Of a stretch of DNA of 64,000 nucleotides, positions 26,918 to 36,576 are shown piece after piece. This DNA is from Cyclobacterium jeungdonense (lineage in GTDB: Bacteria > Bacteroidota > Bacteroidia > Cytophagales > Cyclobacteriaceae): positions 558,001 to 622,000 of the forward strand of contig NZ_WMCD01000001.1 of the NCBI RefSeq assembly GCF_010994275.1. Direction: 5' to 3'. The translations under genes were made by a program, and so were the position numbers. The stretch's first letter is position 1. Each line of letters opens with the position of its first letter. The notes under the pieces were generated by a model. The model searched no databases. It was not told where the DNA came from and saw only the letters and a program-made list of their open reading frames with translations.

Positions 26918-28753
26918 TTATTCCACGGTCACTGATTTTGCCAGATTTCTGGGTTTGTCCACATCGAGGCCTTTTGCCAAGCCGGTGTAATAGGCTAATA
27001 ATTGTAAGGGAACCACGCTCAGGAGAGGCGCAAGAATTTCATCCGCTACGGGAACAGCAATGGTTTCGTCGGCAATGTCTTGAAAAACGGTGTCGTTTTC
27101 GGAAATGATGGCCAATACTTTTCCTTTTCTAGCCTTAATTTCCTGTGCATTGCTTATCAATTTGTCGTGGTAGGCATCTTTGGTTGCTACAAAAACTACC
27201 GGAAGGCTTTCTTCCACCAAAGCGATGGGCCCGTGTTTCATTTCGGCTGCAGGATAGCCTTCTGCATGTATATAGCTAATTTCCTTAAGTTTTAAGGCGC
27301 CTTCCAAGGCAATCGGAAAATTATAACCCCTACCGAGAAATAGAAAGTCTCGGGCATCTTTGTATTTCTCTGCCAGAGCGGCCACTTCCGGTGCGGACTT
27401 CAGTACTTCGCTGATTTTATCCGGAATTAGAGCCAGTTCCCCAATTAGGTTAAGGTAGCGATCTCTGGAAAGGCTTCCTTTGGCATAGCCTAGCTTAATC
27501 GCAATAAGGTACAATACGGTGATTTGAGCGGTAAAGGCTTTGGTGGATGCAACGCCAATTTCAGGACCTGCGTGGGTATAGGCTCCTGCCTGAGAAAGGC
27601 GGGCGATACTTGAACCCACCACATTAACTACCCCAAAAATAAAAGCCCCCTGATTTTTTGCATTCTCCAATGCAACCAGCGTATCTGCCGTTTCCCCGCT
27701 TTGTGAAATCGCGATGATCACGTCTCCCGGATTAATAACCGGATTCCGGTACCTGAATTCCGACGCATATTCCACTTCTACAGGCACCCTGCAGAGTTCC
27801 TCAAAAACGTATTCGGCCAATAAACCGGCGTGCCAGGAAGTCCCACAACCTACCAGTATAATTCTTTTGGCTTCCTTGAGTAATTCCAGATGTTTGTCTA
27901 TGCCCCCCATTCGGATGGTACCCGCCTTGGCATCCAGCCTACCCCGCAGACAATCGAATACAGCAGTGGGCTGTTCGAATATTTCCTTTAACATGAAATG
28001 TTCGTACCCCCCTTTTTCTATAGCCGCCAACTCCAAATCCAGTTTGGTAATGAAGGGAGTAATGCGTTCATTCCCCGGATTTTTCAGTATCAATTCATCC
28101 GGTTTTACGATGGCCATTTCGTAATCATTAATATATACTACCTCTTTTGTATACTCTATTATAGGAGAGGCGTCCGAAGCCAAAAAATGTTCGTTTTTGC
28201 CAATTCCGATAACCAGAGGACTTCCTTTTCTGGCAGCTATGAGAGTGTCGGGATGAGCTTCATCCATAAGGATGATTACATAAGCACCTATGATCCGCTT
28301 GAGCGCGATTCGCACGGCTTCTTCCAGGCTTGTTGCGTCGTTTTTGTAAATATCTTCAATAAAATAAAGCAATACTTCCGTATCCGTATCGCTTTCGAAA
28401 ACATATCCCTTATTCTGCAACTCCTTTTTTATCGGAGCAAAATTTTCGATGATTCCGTTGTGAACCATCGCCAACTTTCCAGATGGAGACTGGTGGGGGT
28501 GTGCATTACGATCTGAAGGTTCACCATGGGTTGCCCACCGGGTATGGCCAATACCTGATTTAGCATGAAGGTTTTTGCCGATAAGCGACCCTTCCAATTC
28601 AGCCACTTTTCCTTTTTTCTTGTAAATACTGAGCTTGTGATCCAGCAGGGCAACACCCGCACTGTCATATCCTCGATACTCTAATCTTTGCAAGCCTTTT
28701 AAAATTATTGGATACGCTTCCTGGTTACCAATATAAGCAACAATACCACACAT
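26918..28753 (-). CDS. glmS: Glutamine--fructose-6-phosphate aminotransferase (isomerizing)
   Basis: This 611-residue cytoplasmic enzyme makes glucosamine-6-phosphate from fructose-6-phosphate and glutamine, the first step of UDP-GlcNAc synthesis for peptidoglycan and LPS. The N-terminal glutaminase domain starts with the catalytic Cys2 (MCGIVAYIG), with RLEYRGYDSAG and HTRWATHGEPS following. Two SIS domains hold VGCGTSWHAGL, AISQSGETADTL and FLGRGYNFPIALEGALKLKE, and the chain ends with DKPRNLAKSVTVE. Length is standard. It is the first gene before the DUF4954 gene. Confidence 0.97.
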   Translation of the reverse strand: MCGIVAYIGNQEAYPIILKGLQRLEYRGYDSAGVALLDHKLSIYKKKGKVAELEGSLIGKNLHAKSGIGHTRWATHGEPSDRNAHPHQSPSGKLAMVHNGIIENFAPIKKELQNKGYVFESDTDTEVLLYFIEDIYKNDATSLEEAVRIALKRIIGAYVIILMDEAHPDTLIAARKGSPLVIGIGKNEHFLASDASPIIEYTKEVVYINDYEMAIVKPDELILKNPGNERITPFITKLDLELAAIEKGGYEHFMLKEIFEQPTAVFDCLRGRLDAKAGTIRMGGIDKHLELLKEAKRIILVGCGTSWHAGLLAEYVFEELCRVPVEVEYASEFRYRNPVINPGDVIIAISQSGETADTLVALENAKNQGAFIFGVVNVVGSSIARLSQAGAYTHAGPEIGVASTKAFTAQITVLYLIAIKLGYAKGSLSRDRYLNLIGELALIPDKISEVLKSAPEVAALAEKYKDARDFLFLGRGYNFPIALEGALKLKEISYIHAEGYPAAEMKHGPIALVEESLPVVFVATKDAYHDKLISNAQEIKARKGKVLAIISENDTVFQDIADETIAVPVADEILAPLLSVVPLQLLAYYTGLAKGLDVDKPRNLAKSVTVE

Positions 28754-29051
28754 AATAAAATGTCAAAATAATGTTTGTTAAAAATTGTTCTCGTGCTCTT
28801 TGGACGAAATTTAATAAATAAAAAATTATATCTGCAATAGCCTCTTCGGAGCTTCGCAAGGAAAAAATTCAATAAGTAAATTCTTTTTTTTCTATTTTTA
28901 GTTTAGTGATTTAACTTGGTGAAAAACTTTTGATATCTAAACTTTGAAATTGCTAAATATAGTCAATATCTCGTAAAAGAAATTTTTGCTTTTAAAATGA
29001 TTGGACCGGTCGAAAAACAATTTATTTTTAAATTATTTATTCAACGGCAAA
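28754..29051. other. Intergenic region upstream of glmS
   Basis: About 300 AT-rich bases lie between the glmS start and the end of the sulfatase gene. They must carry the glmS promoter. A short imperfect inverted repeat (CTTCGGAGCTTCG) is present near 28848-28860. No glmS-type ribozyme or riboswitch core is recognisable. Confidence 0.45.
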
Positions 29052-30422
29052 TTATTTTTCCTTTTTTAAAGTTTCGATCCAGTTTTTGTAAAGCAAATAT
29101 AATTCGTTGGTTTTGTCCGGGTGCTGTGGGGCTAAGTTGCGAACCTCTGTGGAATCGCTTTCCAGGTTTACCAGGTAAAGTTTGTCCGCTTTACTGAAAT
29201 GCAATTTTCCTGTTGGATCTGTTGGGTTGCCGATCAATTTCCACGGACCCTTACGAACTGCCCAGGGATGGTTTTCATTCTCCGGTTGCCCCGTTCCCCA
29301 AAACATGGTTTGATGTGGACTGGGGAGCTGTGGATTTAAAAGTAAAGGAACCAGATTTTTACCATCGATTTGATGCCTCACTGGCAGATCGATACCTGCT
29401 AACGCTGCCAAGGTAGGCATCCAGTCTATGCTATTTGCCCACTGATGCCTGAGTTCATTTTGAGGAAGTTTTTGGGGATAGCGAATGATAGCTGGAACCC
29501 GGATTCCTCCTTCCAGCATACTGAATTTGGCTCCACTAAATGGTCCTGAATCCCCACCCCCAAAGAAGGCCCTTTCTTCCACACTGTGACCATGGTCCGA
29601 TTGATAAACGATAATGGTATTTTCCAGTTCTCCGATGGTTTTTAGGTGAGCATACACTTCACCTACCAACTCATCAATGGTAGAAACGAAAGCAGCGTAT
29701 TCTTTCCGGGGGCTTTCCAGGCTGGCGTATTCTTCCAGCCATTTGGGATCACCTTGGTAGGGATAGTGGGGCATGTTGATCGCCCAATACATAAAAAAAG
29801 GTTGATCTGATTCCTGATCCATGAAGTTTTTAGCTTCATCCACCATCAAGTCTCCAAAAAATTCTCCTGGCCGATAGATCTCTTGTTGATTCTGATACAA
29901 ATCGTGGAGATTAGGTCCACTCCAATAAAAAAAATGGGAAAAGTTGTCAATGCATCCCCTTTGATGGCCAAAGAAATAATCAAAGCCCTGGCCATTGGGA
30001 AGTTTTTCCGGAGTATGTCCCAAATGCCATTTTCCGATAAGTCCGGTTCGGTACCCATTGCTTTTAAATAATTCTGCCATGGTTATTTCGGAAGTGGGTA
30101 GCCCTGAATTTCCCTCCGGATCTCGGTGAGGAGGAGCCACATTTCCAAAAAGCCCTGCGTTGAAATTGAATTTTCCGGTTAATAAAGCAGCCCGGGAGGG
30201 GGAACATACAGGAGCTGCTGCATAAAATTGCGTAAATTTTACTCCCGTTTCAGCCAAGCGGTCAATATGGGGCGTTTTTAGATCTGTAGCTCCATAACTA
30301 CCCAAATCCATGTAACCCTGGTCGTCGGTCAGAATCACAAGCACATTTGGTTTTTTTTGAGCAATTAATTCAGTTGAAATAATTATGACAAGAAGCAGGC
30401 TTGTAAAAATAATCTTTATCAT
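29052..30422 (-). CDS. Sulfatase (S1 family, arylsulfatase type)
   Basis: This exported sulfatase has about 456 residues and belongs to the alkaline-phosphatase superfamily. After a signal peptide (ending ELIAQ) it begins KKPNVLVILTDDQG, which provides the paired aspartates for calcium. The sulfatase signature CSPSRAALLTGKFNF (near residue 75) supplies the cysteine that an anaerobic/aerobic maturase converts to formylglycine. GKWHLGH and YQSDHGHSVEE supply further metal and substrate ligands. The nearby start six codons upstream is possible; the internal MIKIIFTS is preferred since the signal peptide begins there. It probably removes sulfate from a marine polysaccharide or its fragments. It is divergent from the broken fucosyltransferase gene. 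Confidence 0.9.
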   Translation of the reverse strand: MIKIIFTSLLLVIIISTELIAQKKPNVLVILTDDQGYMDLGSYGATDLKTPHIDRLAETGVKFTQFYAAAPVCSPSRAALLTGKFNFNAGLFGNVAPPHRDPEGNSGLPTSEITMAELFKSNGYRTGLIGKWHLGHTPEKLPNGQGFDYFFGHQRGCIDNFSHFFYWSGPNLHDLYQNQQEIYRPGEFFGDLMVDEAKNFMDQESDQPFFMYWAINMPHYPYQGDPKWLEEYASLESPRKEYAAFVSTIDELVGEVYAHLKTIGELENTIIVYQSDHGHSVEERAFFGGGDSGPFSGAKFSMLEGGIRVPAIIRYPQKLPQNELRHQWANSIDWMPTLAALAGIDLPVRHQIDGKNLVPLLLNPQLPSPHQTMFWGTGQPENENHPWAVRKGPWKLIGNPTDPTGKLHFSKADKLYLVNLESDSTEVRNLAPQHPDKTNELYLLYKNWIETLKKEK

Positions 30423-30478
30423 TTTTATAATTGGTATCATAATTTCAATTTTTGATTGAAAGTAGGCTTAATTTTCCA

Positions 30479-31333
30479 ATGGAAAAAGTAAAACTATTAC
30501 TGAAACCTACATCTGGCCTGGGCAACAGGATGAGAGCCATTTCATCCTTTATTTACTTTAAATCACTCATTAATGCCGACTTGGAAGTTATTTGGATTCC
30601 TGATTCTGGTTTAAATATCCCGTATCAGGAAATTTTCCAACCTAACCCCAATTTCAAATTAGTAAATCCAGAATCTAAATACAATTTTTTTATCAGGAGT
30701 CAATTTCTGGCAGATCACAAAATGAACTTCATTCGATGGATGGTTTCTTTATAGAATAAAGGTCTTTCCAGGTTGCTGGGGTTTGATTGCCTGATTATGG
30801 ACCAGGATGTTAAAAAAGGTATCGATCATTTGAAAAAAGTATGTAAAAATAAGGAAAAGATTTTGGTAATAACGGGTAACCAGTGTATCGACTATCAGGA
30901 AGGTTTTCATTCTTTTGTTCCGGTCCAGCAAATTGCAACTAAAATAGAGGTTTTTAAAGGTAGTTTTAAAGACCATATGATAGGCATGCATATCCGCAAG
31001 GGTGACCATATAAAAGCCATACGGAATAGCCCGAAATATCTTTTTGAAAATAAGATTGAGGAATATTTGGCAACTAACCCTGAAAGTTTTGGTGTTTTTT
31101 TAGCAACAGATGACCCTGGCACAGCAAAATTTTTTGAAAAAAAATATCCAGAAGTAGTATTTACCTATCAAAAAGTCTTTGGTAGAGACTCTAGGGAAGG
31201 GATGATTGATGCTGTAGTTGAATTGTTTTTATTGGCTGAAACAAAAAAAATTACGGTTCCTACTGGCTGGAGCTCTTACTCCGGAGTTGCTAACCGTATT
31301 TATGGCACGGAACTGGAAATCCTTCATCTTTAA
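30479..31333 (+). pseudogene. Fucosyltransferase-like gene with an in-frame amber stop
   Basis: Two collinear segments in one reading frame are separated by a single TAG at 30752-30754; together they give about 284 residues of a GT-B fucosyltransferase-like protein. The first half begins MEKVKLLLKPTSGLGNRMRA, the donor-site glycine loop of alpha-1,6/O-fucosyltransferase relatives. The second half holds HIRKGDH and the C-terminal VPTGWSSYSGVANRIYG with its preceding DAVVELFLLAETKKI, also family-typical. No frame change is needed to join them. The lesion is therefore one substitution, a recent inactivation or sequencing error, or the gene is read through. If inactive, a GDP-fucose-dependent step on a surface glycan has been lost. 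Confidence 0.82.
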
Positions 31334-31482
31334 ACTCCGTGATAGTATTTAGGTTAAATTGCTAGTTCTTTAACCCATTTTTCTTTTGTAGTATTGTGTT
31401 TGTGAGGTTAAAACAGGTGCTGGCATTGAAAAGGCTACCTCCAATTACAGATAAATCCTTAAAACTTGATAATTTCATTTCT

Positions 31483-32583
31483 ATGAAACGAAGAACTGTT
31501 TTTTATATATTTCTAATAGTATTATTTTCCTACGCTACATCACATGGACAGGAGCAATTGCAGTGGATTAATCCCTTAGAATCTGAAAAGGAGGATATTG
31601 TTCATGGAAATGCAAGCTCAGAGGCAGTATTTGTTAGATTACCTGAAACGCTGAAAGACCAGGTTAGAGAACCAGTTTGGCGGCTTTCGAGGCATGCAGC
31701 AGGAGTGAAGCTACGCTTTCATACCGATGCCAAAAACATTCAGGTTCGATACACTGTTTCCGGCAACATCGAAATGCCGCATATGCCTGCTACGGGAGTG
31801 AGTGGATTAGATCTTTATACAAAAAATGAAACAAGCGATTGGATCTGGGTAAAAGGAGATTATTCATTTGGCGATACAATTAGCTACCGATTTCAACTGA
31901 TAGAAGAGAATAGCAGGGATAGGGAATTTGACTTGTACCTCCCGCTTTACAACGAAGTTCTGTTCCTTGAAATCGGCGTCGCTGCCGATGCCACATTTGA
32001 ATTATTGCCCAAAGAGGCTGCTAGCTTACCGATTGTAGTTTACGGTACTTCGATTGCCCAGGGTGCTTGTGCATCGCGACCTGGGATGGCATGGACAGCT
32101 ATTCTGGAAAGAGCTGTAAATCGGCCGCTAATCAATCTTGGTTTTTCCGGAAACGGGCAGTTGGAAGATCCACTCATCCGATATATGGCATCAATCGAAA
32201 GTAGCTTGTATGTACTCGATTGCCTGCCTAATTTGGTGCGCGATACCTTTAAGGAAGAGGAGGTTAAACAAAGGATTAACGATGCGGTAACTTATCTAAA
32301 GTCCAAACGACCAGAAACCCCAATTCTTTTAGTTGATCATGCAGGCTATACAGATGGACTGGTCAACAAAGATAGGAGAGAGGCTTACGAAAAAAGAAAT
32401 CAATGGTCACAGGAGGTGTACGGGGAACTTTTAGCTTTAGGTGTAAGCGAAGTGTATTACCTGGAGAAAGACGCCATCGGTCTCTCCATGGAAGGCACGG
32501 TAGACGGTACACATCCGTCCGACCTGGGGATGGATCAATATGCCCGGGGCTATGCCAATCTGATAACCGAAATTTTATATTGA
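31483..32583 (+). CDS. GxDLY/SGNH hydrolase, exported esterase
   Basis: This exported protein has about 366 residues and two parts. After a signal peptide (MKRRTVFYIFLIVLF) comes an N-terminal beta domain containing GLDLYTK, the motif that names the GxDLY domain (about residues 110-120). Then comes an SGNH/GDSL hydrolase domain with block I as YGTSIAQGACASRPG (nucleophile Ser near residue 190), NLGFSGNGQLEDP (block III Gly/Asn) and DGTHPSDLGMDQYA (catalytic Asp and His near the C-terminus). It is probably a carbohydrate esterase. The frame runs 29 codons further upstream but the signal peptide fixes this start. It is convergent with the amidohydrolase gene. Confidence 0.88.
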   Translation: MKRRTVFYIFLIVLFSYATSHGQEQLQWINPLESEKEDIVHGNASSEAVFVRLPETLKDQVREPVWRLSRHAAGVKLRFHTDAKNIQVRYTVSGNIEMPHMPATGVSGLDLYTKNETSDWIWVKGDYSFGDTISYRFQLIEENSRDREFDLYLPLYNEVLFLEIGVAADATFELLPKEAASLPIVVYGTSIAQGACASRPGMAWTAILERAVNRPLINLGFSGNGQLEDPLIRYMASIESSLYVLDCLPNLVRDTFKEEEVKQRINDAVTYLKSKRPETPILLVDHAGYTDGLVNKDRREAYEKRNQWSQEVYGELLALGVSEVYYLEKDAIGLSMEGTVDGTHPSDLGMDQYARGYANLITEILY

Positions 32584-32586
32584 TAA

Positions 32587-33717
32587 TCAAGGTTGCAGGT
32601 TTAAAATTTCCAAGGCATTAGTACGGTAGACCTTTTCCAATATTTCCTTCGGAAGGTCGTACCCATGCATGGGCCAATGGTAGGAGGAGATGTTTCTGTC
32701 ATAAAAATGCTCGTCGGCAGTTTCTAAAACACGAAATGTGGTACGGTACATAGCTTCACTAATCCCCATATCGGTCCCATAAACCAAGCGGTCGGCATAT
32801 TGGGTATAGAATCGATTTACCGTTCGGGGGATGGTCGCCGTTTCGGCATATCGGGCACTGTTATCAGCATATAAATTGGGGTAGTTGTCAAAAAGATTTC
32901 CGAGGATACTTAAATCATAACTGCTATTGGCATAATGGCAGGCAATAAAAGTTGTTTTGGGATTTTGCCCCACCGCATCTTCCAAAATACTCATCATGCC
33001 CCCATGATCTACGATTCCTTCCTGGTCATCGAGTCGCCATTTAAAAGCATTCATCAAGCCATCGTTACTGGCGTCCATTGGCTGGTACATCCAGATTGGT
33101 TCTGCTACGTGGATGCTGACCGGCATGCCCAATTCCGCACATTTCTCCAGGAGCGGTTTCATTCTGGGATCGTTGATATGCATGCCAAACGCTTTGGTCG
33201 GTCGGGAGTAAAAAAGTCCTTTCCCTTTATCCCCCAGTTCTCCTACACCTTTAGCACCTACCGAAAAACACCTTTCCAGTTCTTTAACAGCAGCAGCTCC
33301 AAAATCATCATCTTCAAATCCGGTATAATCAAATCCACAATAAAGAATGAAGCGGTCCGGATAGTTGCTGTAGGCCTTCACCAGGGAATCAAAAGCAGCA
33401 CCGGTTCGATAGGTTTGAATTACGGTCTTTTCTATGCCTACATTGTCCATAATTTTCACCCACTCATCTAATTGTGCTTCCGACTTGGCGTAGGGATGCG
33501 CATGCATGTCGATAATTGGAAATGCCGCCTTTTCCACGGGATGTTCGTTTCCTTGGTATAGCGATACCGGCTGGTGATCCTTTAGAAGCAGGTTTTCAAC
33601 AGAGTTTTCAGATTTGAATTCCGCATCGGTATTTCCAGCATCTTGTTCGGGATTACTGCAGGAAAATAGAATGCCGAAAGTAATTAATAAATGTATTCCG
33701 AGTAAATGGGTACGCAT
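32587..33717 (-). CDS. Amidohydrolase-family lipoprotein
   Basis: This is a 376-residue TIM-barrel metal-dependent hydrolase of the amidohydrolase-2 group, exported as a lipoprotein (lipobox LFSC around residue 20, followed by SNPEQDAG). Metal ligands include the HxH in IIDMHAHPYA (about residue 72), a histidine in VSIHVAEP (about residue 205), FIACHYAN and the late aspartate in VYGTDMGI. The substrate is unknown; family members decarboxylate or hydrolyse small ring compounds, but this extracytoplasmic lipoprotein version is typical of Bacteroidota and uncharacterised. It converges with the esterase gene with only a few bases between. Confidence 0.83.
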   Translation of the reverse strand: MRTHLLGIHLLITFGILFSCSNPEQDAGNTDAEFKSENSVENLLLKDHQPVSLYQGNEHPVEKAAFPIIDMHAHPYAKSEAQLDEWVKIMDNVGIEKTVIQTYRTGAAFDSLVKAYSNYPDRFILYCGFDYTGFEDDDFGAAAVKELERCFSVGAKGVGELGDKGKGLFYSRPTKAFGMHINDPRMKPLLEKCAELGMPVSIHVAEPIWMYQPMDASNDGLMNAFKWRLDDQEGIVDHGGMMSILEDAVGQNPKTTFIACHYANSSYDLSILGNLFDNYPNLYADNSARYAETATIPRTVNRFYTQYADRLVYGTDMGISEAMYRTTFRVLETADEHFYDRNISSYHWPMHGYDLPKEILEKVYRTNALEILNLQP

Positions 33718-33954
33718 ACCTTAAATAATGTTTAGGGGTTTTGAAGGGACCGAAAAAGGTTTGTTTTGATTTTTTTTAAACCTTTTTACCGTTTTGATTA
33801 AATGTAGCTAAATATTTTATAAAAGTTTAAAATAAGCAAAAAACCATTCATCCCTTTTCTTATTCTGGTGTTTGAACCTGTTCTCTGAAGAGCTATATTT
33901 GAAATACTTACTGATAGACAAAATTTCCGAATCGAGTTTTATGAGAAACCATCT

Positions 33955-35061
33955 ATGAATCCAAGCCCAACCGCCCCTGGCCGAAGATTAGTTTCTTTGG
34001 ATGCTTACCGGGGAATAACCATGTTTTTATTGGTTGCAGAGTCAGCTCTTGTATATAGAGCTCTTTTGGGAATGGTTCCGGAAGGAAGTTTTGAGTTCGC
34101 TGTTTTTCTGCAATTCACCCACCATCCATGGAATGGCCTCCGCTTTTGGGATCTCATTCAGCCCTTTTTCATGTTCATCGTCGGGGTAGCCATGCCTTTT
34201 TCTTTAAAAAGAAGGAGGGAAAAAGGAGCCGCCCCTTCAGCAATCACCCGACATATCCTTCGCAGGTGTTTGCTTTTATTTTTATTTGGTACCGGATTGC
34301 ATTGTGTGTATGCTGATGCATTAGTATTTGAATTATGGAATGTACTGACGCAGTTATCCTTTACTATATTACTCACCTATTTGTTTATTAATTACCCTGC
34401 TAAATGGCAGCTTGCACTATCGGTTGGCTTATTGATACTAACTGAGATAGTATACCGGGTTTACGATCCGGCCGATCCTTTTGTAAAAGGCGAAAATTTC
34501 GGTTCTTTTCTGGACATGATCCTGATGGGTAAAATTAACAAAGGAGGCTGGGTAGCCATTAATTGCCTTCCGACGGCTGTACATACCCTTTGGGGAGCCA
34601 TGTGTGGAAAATTACTTCTGTCCAAAACCTCGGATGAGCAAAAAATCAAGACGTTTCTTATAGCAGGATTGCTGGGATTATCGATAGGGTATGGGCTGGA
34701 TTGGGTAGGAATCACTCCCATTATCAAACGCATCAGTACCAGTGCTTTTGTCCTGGCATCCGGTGGTTGGGCGGTTTTGGCACTGGTCTTTTTTTACTGG
34801 CTTATTGATGTGAAAAATATTAAAAAATGGACGTTTGTTTTTCTTATTGTAGGAATGAATCCGATATTTATTTATCTGTTCGCAGAAATCCTGGGGCATG
34901 ATTGGCTGACGGGCTTTGTAAGAATCTTTAATTACGGATTTCTCGGTTTATTAGGTTTGCCGGAAAACGTGCTAGCACTATTGAATGCCTTCTTTACGTT
35001 GGCATTTATGTGGTATATTTGTTATTTTCTTTATAAAAACAAGATTTTCTTTAAGATATAA
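33955..35061 (+). CDS. DUF5009/HGSNAT-like membrane acyltransferase
   Basis: This 368-residue multi-spanning membrane protein (about ten helices) belongs to the family related to the lysosomal heparan-alpha-glucosaminide N-acetyltransferase. The family opening is present: RLVSLDAYRGITMFLLV, then FTHHPWNGLRFWDLIQPFFMFIVGVAMPFSLKRR, whose histidine pair and arginine are characteristic. In the animal enzyme this fold moves an acetyl group from cytosolic acetyl-CoA to an external amino sugar; a comparable role here is inferred. The GH109-type gene follows after about 55 bases on the same strand, so the pair may modify and process amino-sugar-containing glycans together. Confidence 0.85.
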   Translation: MNPSPTAPGRRLVSLDAYRGITMFLLVAESALVYRALLGMVPEGSFEFAVFLQFTHHPWNGLRFWDLIQPFFMFIVGVAMPFSLKRRREKGAAPSAITRHILRRCLLLFLFGTGLHCVYADALVFELWNVLTQLSFTILLTYLFINYPAKWQLALSVGLLILTEIVYRVYDPADPFVKGENFGSFLDMILMGKINKGGWVAINCLPTAVHTLWGAMCGKLLLSKTSDEQKIKTFLIAGLLGLSIGYGLDWVGITPIIKRISTSAFVLASGGWAVLALVFFYWLIDVKNIKKWTFVFLIVGMNPIFIYLFAEILGHDWLTGFVRIFNYGFLGLLGLPENVLALLNAFFTLAFMWYICYFLYKNKIFFKI

Positions 35062-35117
35062 TTCGTAAAAAAGCCCGGGAGGGTTTTGTCAAACTATTCA
35101 ATCAACAATCAAATACT

Positions 35118-36527
35118 ATGAGTAATAAAAGGAGGGAGTTTTTAAAACTCTCCGGCTTGGCCGGAATAGGAATGATGGGAACGGGTTTTACCGGTTTATC
35201 CCAGGAAGAACAAGAAAAAGTGCTTGTGCAAAGCAAAAGGCAGTATGCACAACGATTTAATATGTCTGGCTACGCAGCTCCCAAACTAGATGTCGTTAGG
35301 GTAGGAGTAATTGGACTGGGAATGCGCGGCCCGGGTGCCGTGGACCGACTCAGTAAAATTCAGGGAGTAGAAATAAAGGCATTGTGTGACTTAAGGCCGG
35401 AAATGGTAGATAAGGTAATGAAGAGCCTGGAAGGAACTTCTCACAAGCCGGCGACCTACAGCGGCAGCACCTATGCCTGGAAAAAAATGGTGGACAGGGA
35501 CGACCTGGATATGATTTATATCGCTACTCCCTGGCAATGGCACACGCCTATGGCGGTTTATGCCATGGAGGCCGGTAAACATGCTTTTTCTGAAGTCCCT
35601 ATTGCCATCAGACTCGAAGAATGTTGGCAACTGGTGGAAACTTCGGAACGAACTAAAAAACATTGTATGCAATTGGAAAACTGTTGTTACGATTTTTTTG
35701 AACTGATGACGCTGAACATGGCCAGAGATGGTTTTTTTGGCGATGTTATTCACGGGGAAGGAGCTTACATTCACGATCTTCTGGACCTGAATTTCAAAAA
35801 AGATACCGGGTATCAGGATATGTGGCGACTGAAGGAAAATTACCGGGATGGGAACATTTACCCCACACACGGTTTGGGTCCGGTTTGCCAGATAATGAAT
35901 ATCAACAGAGGGGACCAAATGGACTACCTTACCTCCCTCTCCAGCCAGGATTTTCACATGAAAGCGCGTGCGGAGGAATTAGCCGATCAGGATGATTTTT
36001 ATGCGTCCTTCGCTACCAAACAATTCCGAGGAAACATGAATACCTCCCTGGTAAAAACCAAAAAAGGTAGGTCCATCATGATTCAACATGATGTGAGTTC
36101 TCCCAGGCCTTATTCCAGAATCCATCTGATAAGCGGAACCAAGGGCATGGCCAGAAAATGGCCTGTTCCTGGAATTTCTACCGGACATGGCTGGATGGAA
36201 GAAGCGGAAATGAAAGCCCTGGAGGAAAAGTACACCCCGGAAATTGTCAAAAAAGTTGGCGAAATGGCGAAAAAAATAGGGGGACATGGAGGCATGGACT
36301 TTATGATGGACTGGAGATTAATTGATTGTCTCAGAAACGGGCTACCGCTGGATCAGGATGTGTACGACGCAGCATTGTGGAGTTCCATCACTCCACTGAG
36401 TGAATGGTCGGTGGCCAACCGGTCCAACTCAATTGATGTTCCAGACTTTACGGCTGGTTCCTGGGAAACCAATAAGCCGGTGGAACTTACCCTGAAAGGA
36501 GGGGGAACCACCGGAGTAAATGTTTAA
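35118..36527 (+). CDS. Gfo/Idh/MocA-family protein, GH109-type alpha-N-acetylgalactosaminidase-like
   Basis: This 469-residue exported protein has a twin-arginine signal (NKRREFLKLSGLAG) followed by the NAD-binding fold VVRVGVIGLGMRGPGAVDRL and a C-terminal alpha/beta domain. The segments ATPWQWHTPMAVYAMEAGKH, SEVPIA and ENCCYDFFELMTLNMARDG, then FGDVIHGEGAYIHDLLDL, are characteristic of glycoside hydrolase family 109, which cleaves glycosides by an NAD-dependent oxidation-elimination mechanism. Alpha-N-acetylgalactosaminidase is the activity first described for the family; the actual substrate here is inferred only. It is downstream of the DUF5009 gene and ends in a strong terminator. Confidence 0.88.
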   Translation: MSNKRREFLKLSGLAGIGMMGTGFTGLSQEEQEKVLVQSKRQYAQRFNMSGYAAPKLDVVRVGVIGLGMRGPGAVDRLSKIQGVEIKALCDLRPEMVDKVMKSLEGTSHKPATYSGSTYAWKKMVDRDDLDMIYIATPWQWHTPMAVYAMEAGKHAFSEVPIAIRLEECWQLVETSERTKKHCMQLENCCYDFFELMTLNMARDGFFGDVIHGEGAYIHDLLDLNFKKDTGYQDMWRLKENYRDGNIYPTHGLGPVCQIMNINRGDQMDYLTSLSSQDFHMKARAEELADQDDFYASFATKQFRGNMNTSLVKTKKGRSIMIQHDVSSPRPYSRIHLISGTKGMARKWPVPGISTGHGWMEEAEMKALEEKYTPEIVKKVGEMAKKIGGHGGMDFMMDWRLIDCLRNGLPLDQDVYDAALWSSITPLSEWSVANRSNSIDVPDFTAGSWETNKPVELTLKGGGTTGVNV

Positions 36528-36538
36528 TTGACGTGATT

Positions 36539-36576
36539 AAGTGGCGGGGTTTGCATTCCCGCCACTTCTTTTTTTA
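36539..36576 (+). terminator. Intrinsic terminator after the GH109-type gene
   Basis: A 10-bp perfect stem (AAGTGGCGGG / CCCGCCACTT) with a 9-base loop is followed by CTTTTTTT. It lies 12 bases after the plus-strand stop codon and touches the 3' end of the opposing methyltransferase gene. Confidence 0.85.

Noticed and set aside
28754..28950. A glmS ribozyme or riboswitch upstream of glmS
   Set aside because: No core motif or pseudoknot pattern could be recognised; only an AT-rich leader with a weak hairpin.
30440..30755. A separate 100-residue gene in front of the second fucosyltransferase segment
   Set aside because: The segments are in the same frame and each holds half of one fold, so they are one interrupted gene and not two.
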